Origin: Kocuria rosea subsp. polaris
GTDB taxonomy: Bacteria; Actinomycetota; Actinomycetes; Actinomycetales; Micrococcaceae
Direction of reading: 5' to 3'
NCBI RefSeq assembly: GCF_001483755.1
Contig: NZ_LQBK01000004.1
Location: 351,889 to 415,888 of the forward strand
DNA: 64,000 bases
The notes below the pieces were generated by a model. That model had not been told where the DNA came from and searched no databases. It saw only the letters and a list, made by a program, of their open reading frames with translations. Positions within the stretch are counted from its first letter, which is position 1. Every line of letters begins with the position of its first letter. The translations under genes were made by a program, and so were the position numbers. Below, piece after piece: positions 63,757-64,000 of this stretch.

Positions 63757-64000
63757 TCAGAAGCTGTCCGTGGGCTTGACGAGCCCGCTCTTGAACGCGG
63801 CCGTCACCGCCTGGGCGCGCTCGCTGACGCCCAGCTTCAGGAAGATCCGGTGGACGTGGGTCTTCACGGTCGCCTCGCTGAGGAACAGCCGCCGGGCGAT
63901 CTCCGTGTTGGTCAGGCCGTGGGCGACGGCGACCAGGACCTCGCGCTCCCGCCGGGTGAGCTGCTGCAGCTGCTCCGGCGGCGGGACGGCAGGGTCGGGG
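63757..64000 (-). CDS. LuxR-type response regulator, C-terminal part (cut by window edge)
   Basis: The last 80 codons of a leftward gene whose start lies beyond 64000. The visible part is a complete LuxR helix-turn-helix: [22 protein letters not shown], then [19 protein letters not shown] and [19 protein letters not shown]. This is the DNA-binding domain of a NarL/FixJ-type two-component regulator, preceded by a linker rich in Pro. The receiver domain and partner kinase must lie upstream, outside the window. The stop is at 63757. Confidence 0.88.
   Translation of the reverse strand, partial: PDPAVPPPEQLQQLTRREREVLVAVAHGLTNTEIARRLFLSEATVKTHVHRIFLKLGVSERAQAVTAAFKSGLVKPTDSF

Overview
The window is very GC-rich, with strongly G/C third codon positions, many GTG starts and 4-base GTGA/ATGA gene overlaps. 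It also holds an IdeR/DtxR-type iron box, an ANTAR regulator, a topoisomerase IB and a pabBC fusion. Together these point to an actinobacterium, most likely a Micrococcaceae member close to Kocuria; the genus is inferred from overall gene style, not from a marker gene. I saw no rRNA, tRNA, CRISPR array, transposase or phage gene. The window reads as ordinary chromosome rich in catabolic and transport modules, with 60 supported coding regions including one cut by the right edge.

Layout. 0-7 kb: a beta-glycoside uptake and hydrolysis operon (solute-binding lipoprotein, two permeases, GH3 glycosidase) facing a divergent LacI repressor, with at least four LacI-type palindromes between them. 7-9 kb: an MFS exporter and a GAF-ANTAR RNA-binding regulator. 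9-16 kb: a tetrahydrofolate-dependent aryl O-demethylase operon (MetF-like reductase, PurU, LigM-like demethylase), next to an opposing pABA synthase (PabB-PabC fusion), a small ABM monooxygenase and an IclR regulator. 16-24 kb: a two-subunit GMC dehydrogenase, a GNAT acetyltransferase, a DHA2 drug exporter, a secreted tripeptidyl-aminopeptidase-like hydrolase, an EamA exporter and a sorbosone/glucose-dehydrogenase-like lipoprotein. 24-30 kb: a complete iron-siderophore import operon under an IdeR box. 30-44 kb: mixed housekeeping and membrane genes, including a TrxR-like flavoprotein, a single-domain TIR-like protein, topoisomerase IB, two CNNM/CorC-type transporters behind a possible proline-rich leader peptide, a secreted seven-repeat propeller and a beta-lactamase-fold membrane protein. 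44-50 kb: a flavodoxin, a zinc alcohol dehydrogenase, a VOC protein, paired CrcB fluoride channels, an aromatic-acid-exporter-like protein and a secreted Pro/Val-rich surface protein.

50.9-55.7 kb is the most interesting block. A methyltransferase, a UDP-sulfoquinovose synthase (SQD1/SqdB) and an SqdX-like glycosyltransferase run into a CstB-like persulfide dioxygenase-rhodanese. The promoter of the last gene carries two C-rich/G-rich palindromes typical of CsoR/CstR repressors. This suggests a sulfolipid pathway physically joined to sulfide/persulfide oxidation, which could supply the sulfite that SQD1 consumes.

55.8-64 kb: a nitroreductase, a divergent GMC dehydrogenase and aldehyde dehydrogenase pair separated by an 80-bp near-perfect palindrome, a PadR regulator with a membrane partner, an Lrp-type regulator, a Tyr/His-rich secreted protein and the C-terminal end of a LuxR-type response regulator cut by the window edge.
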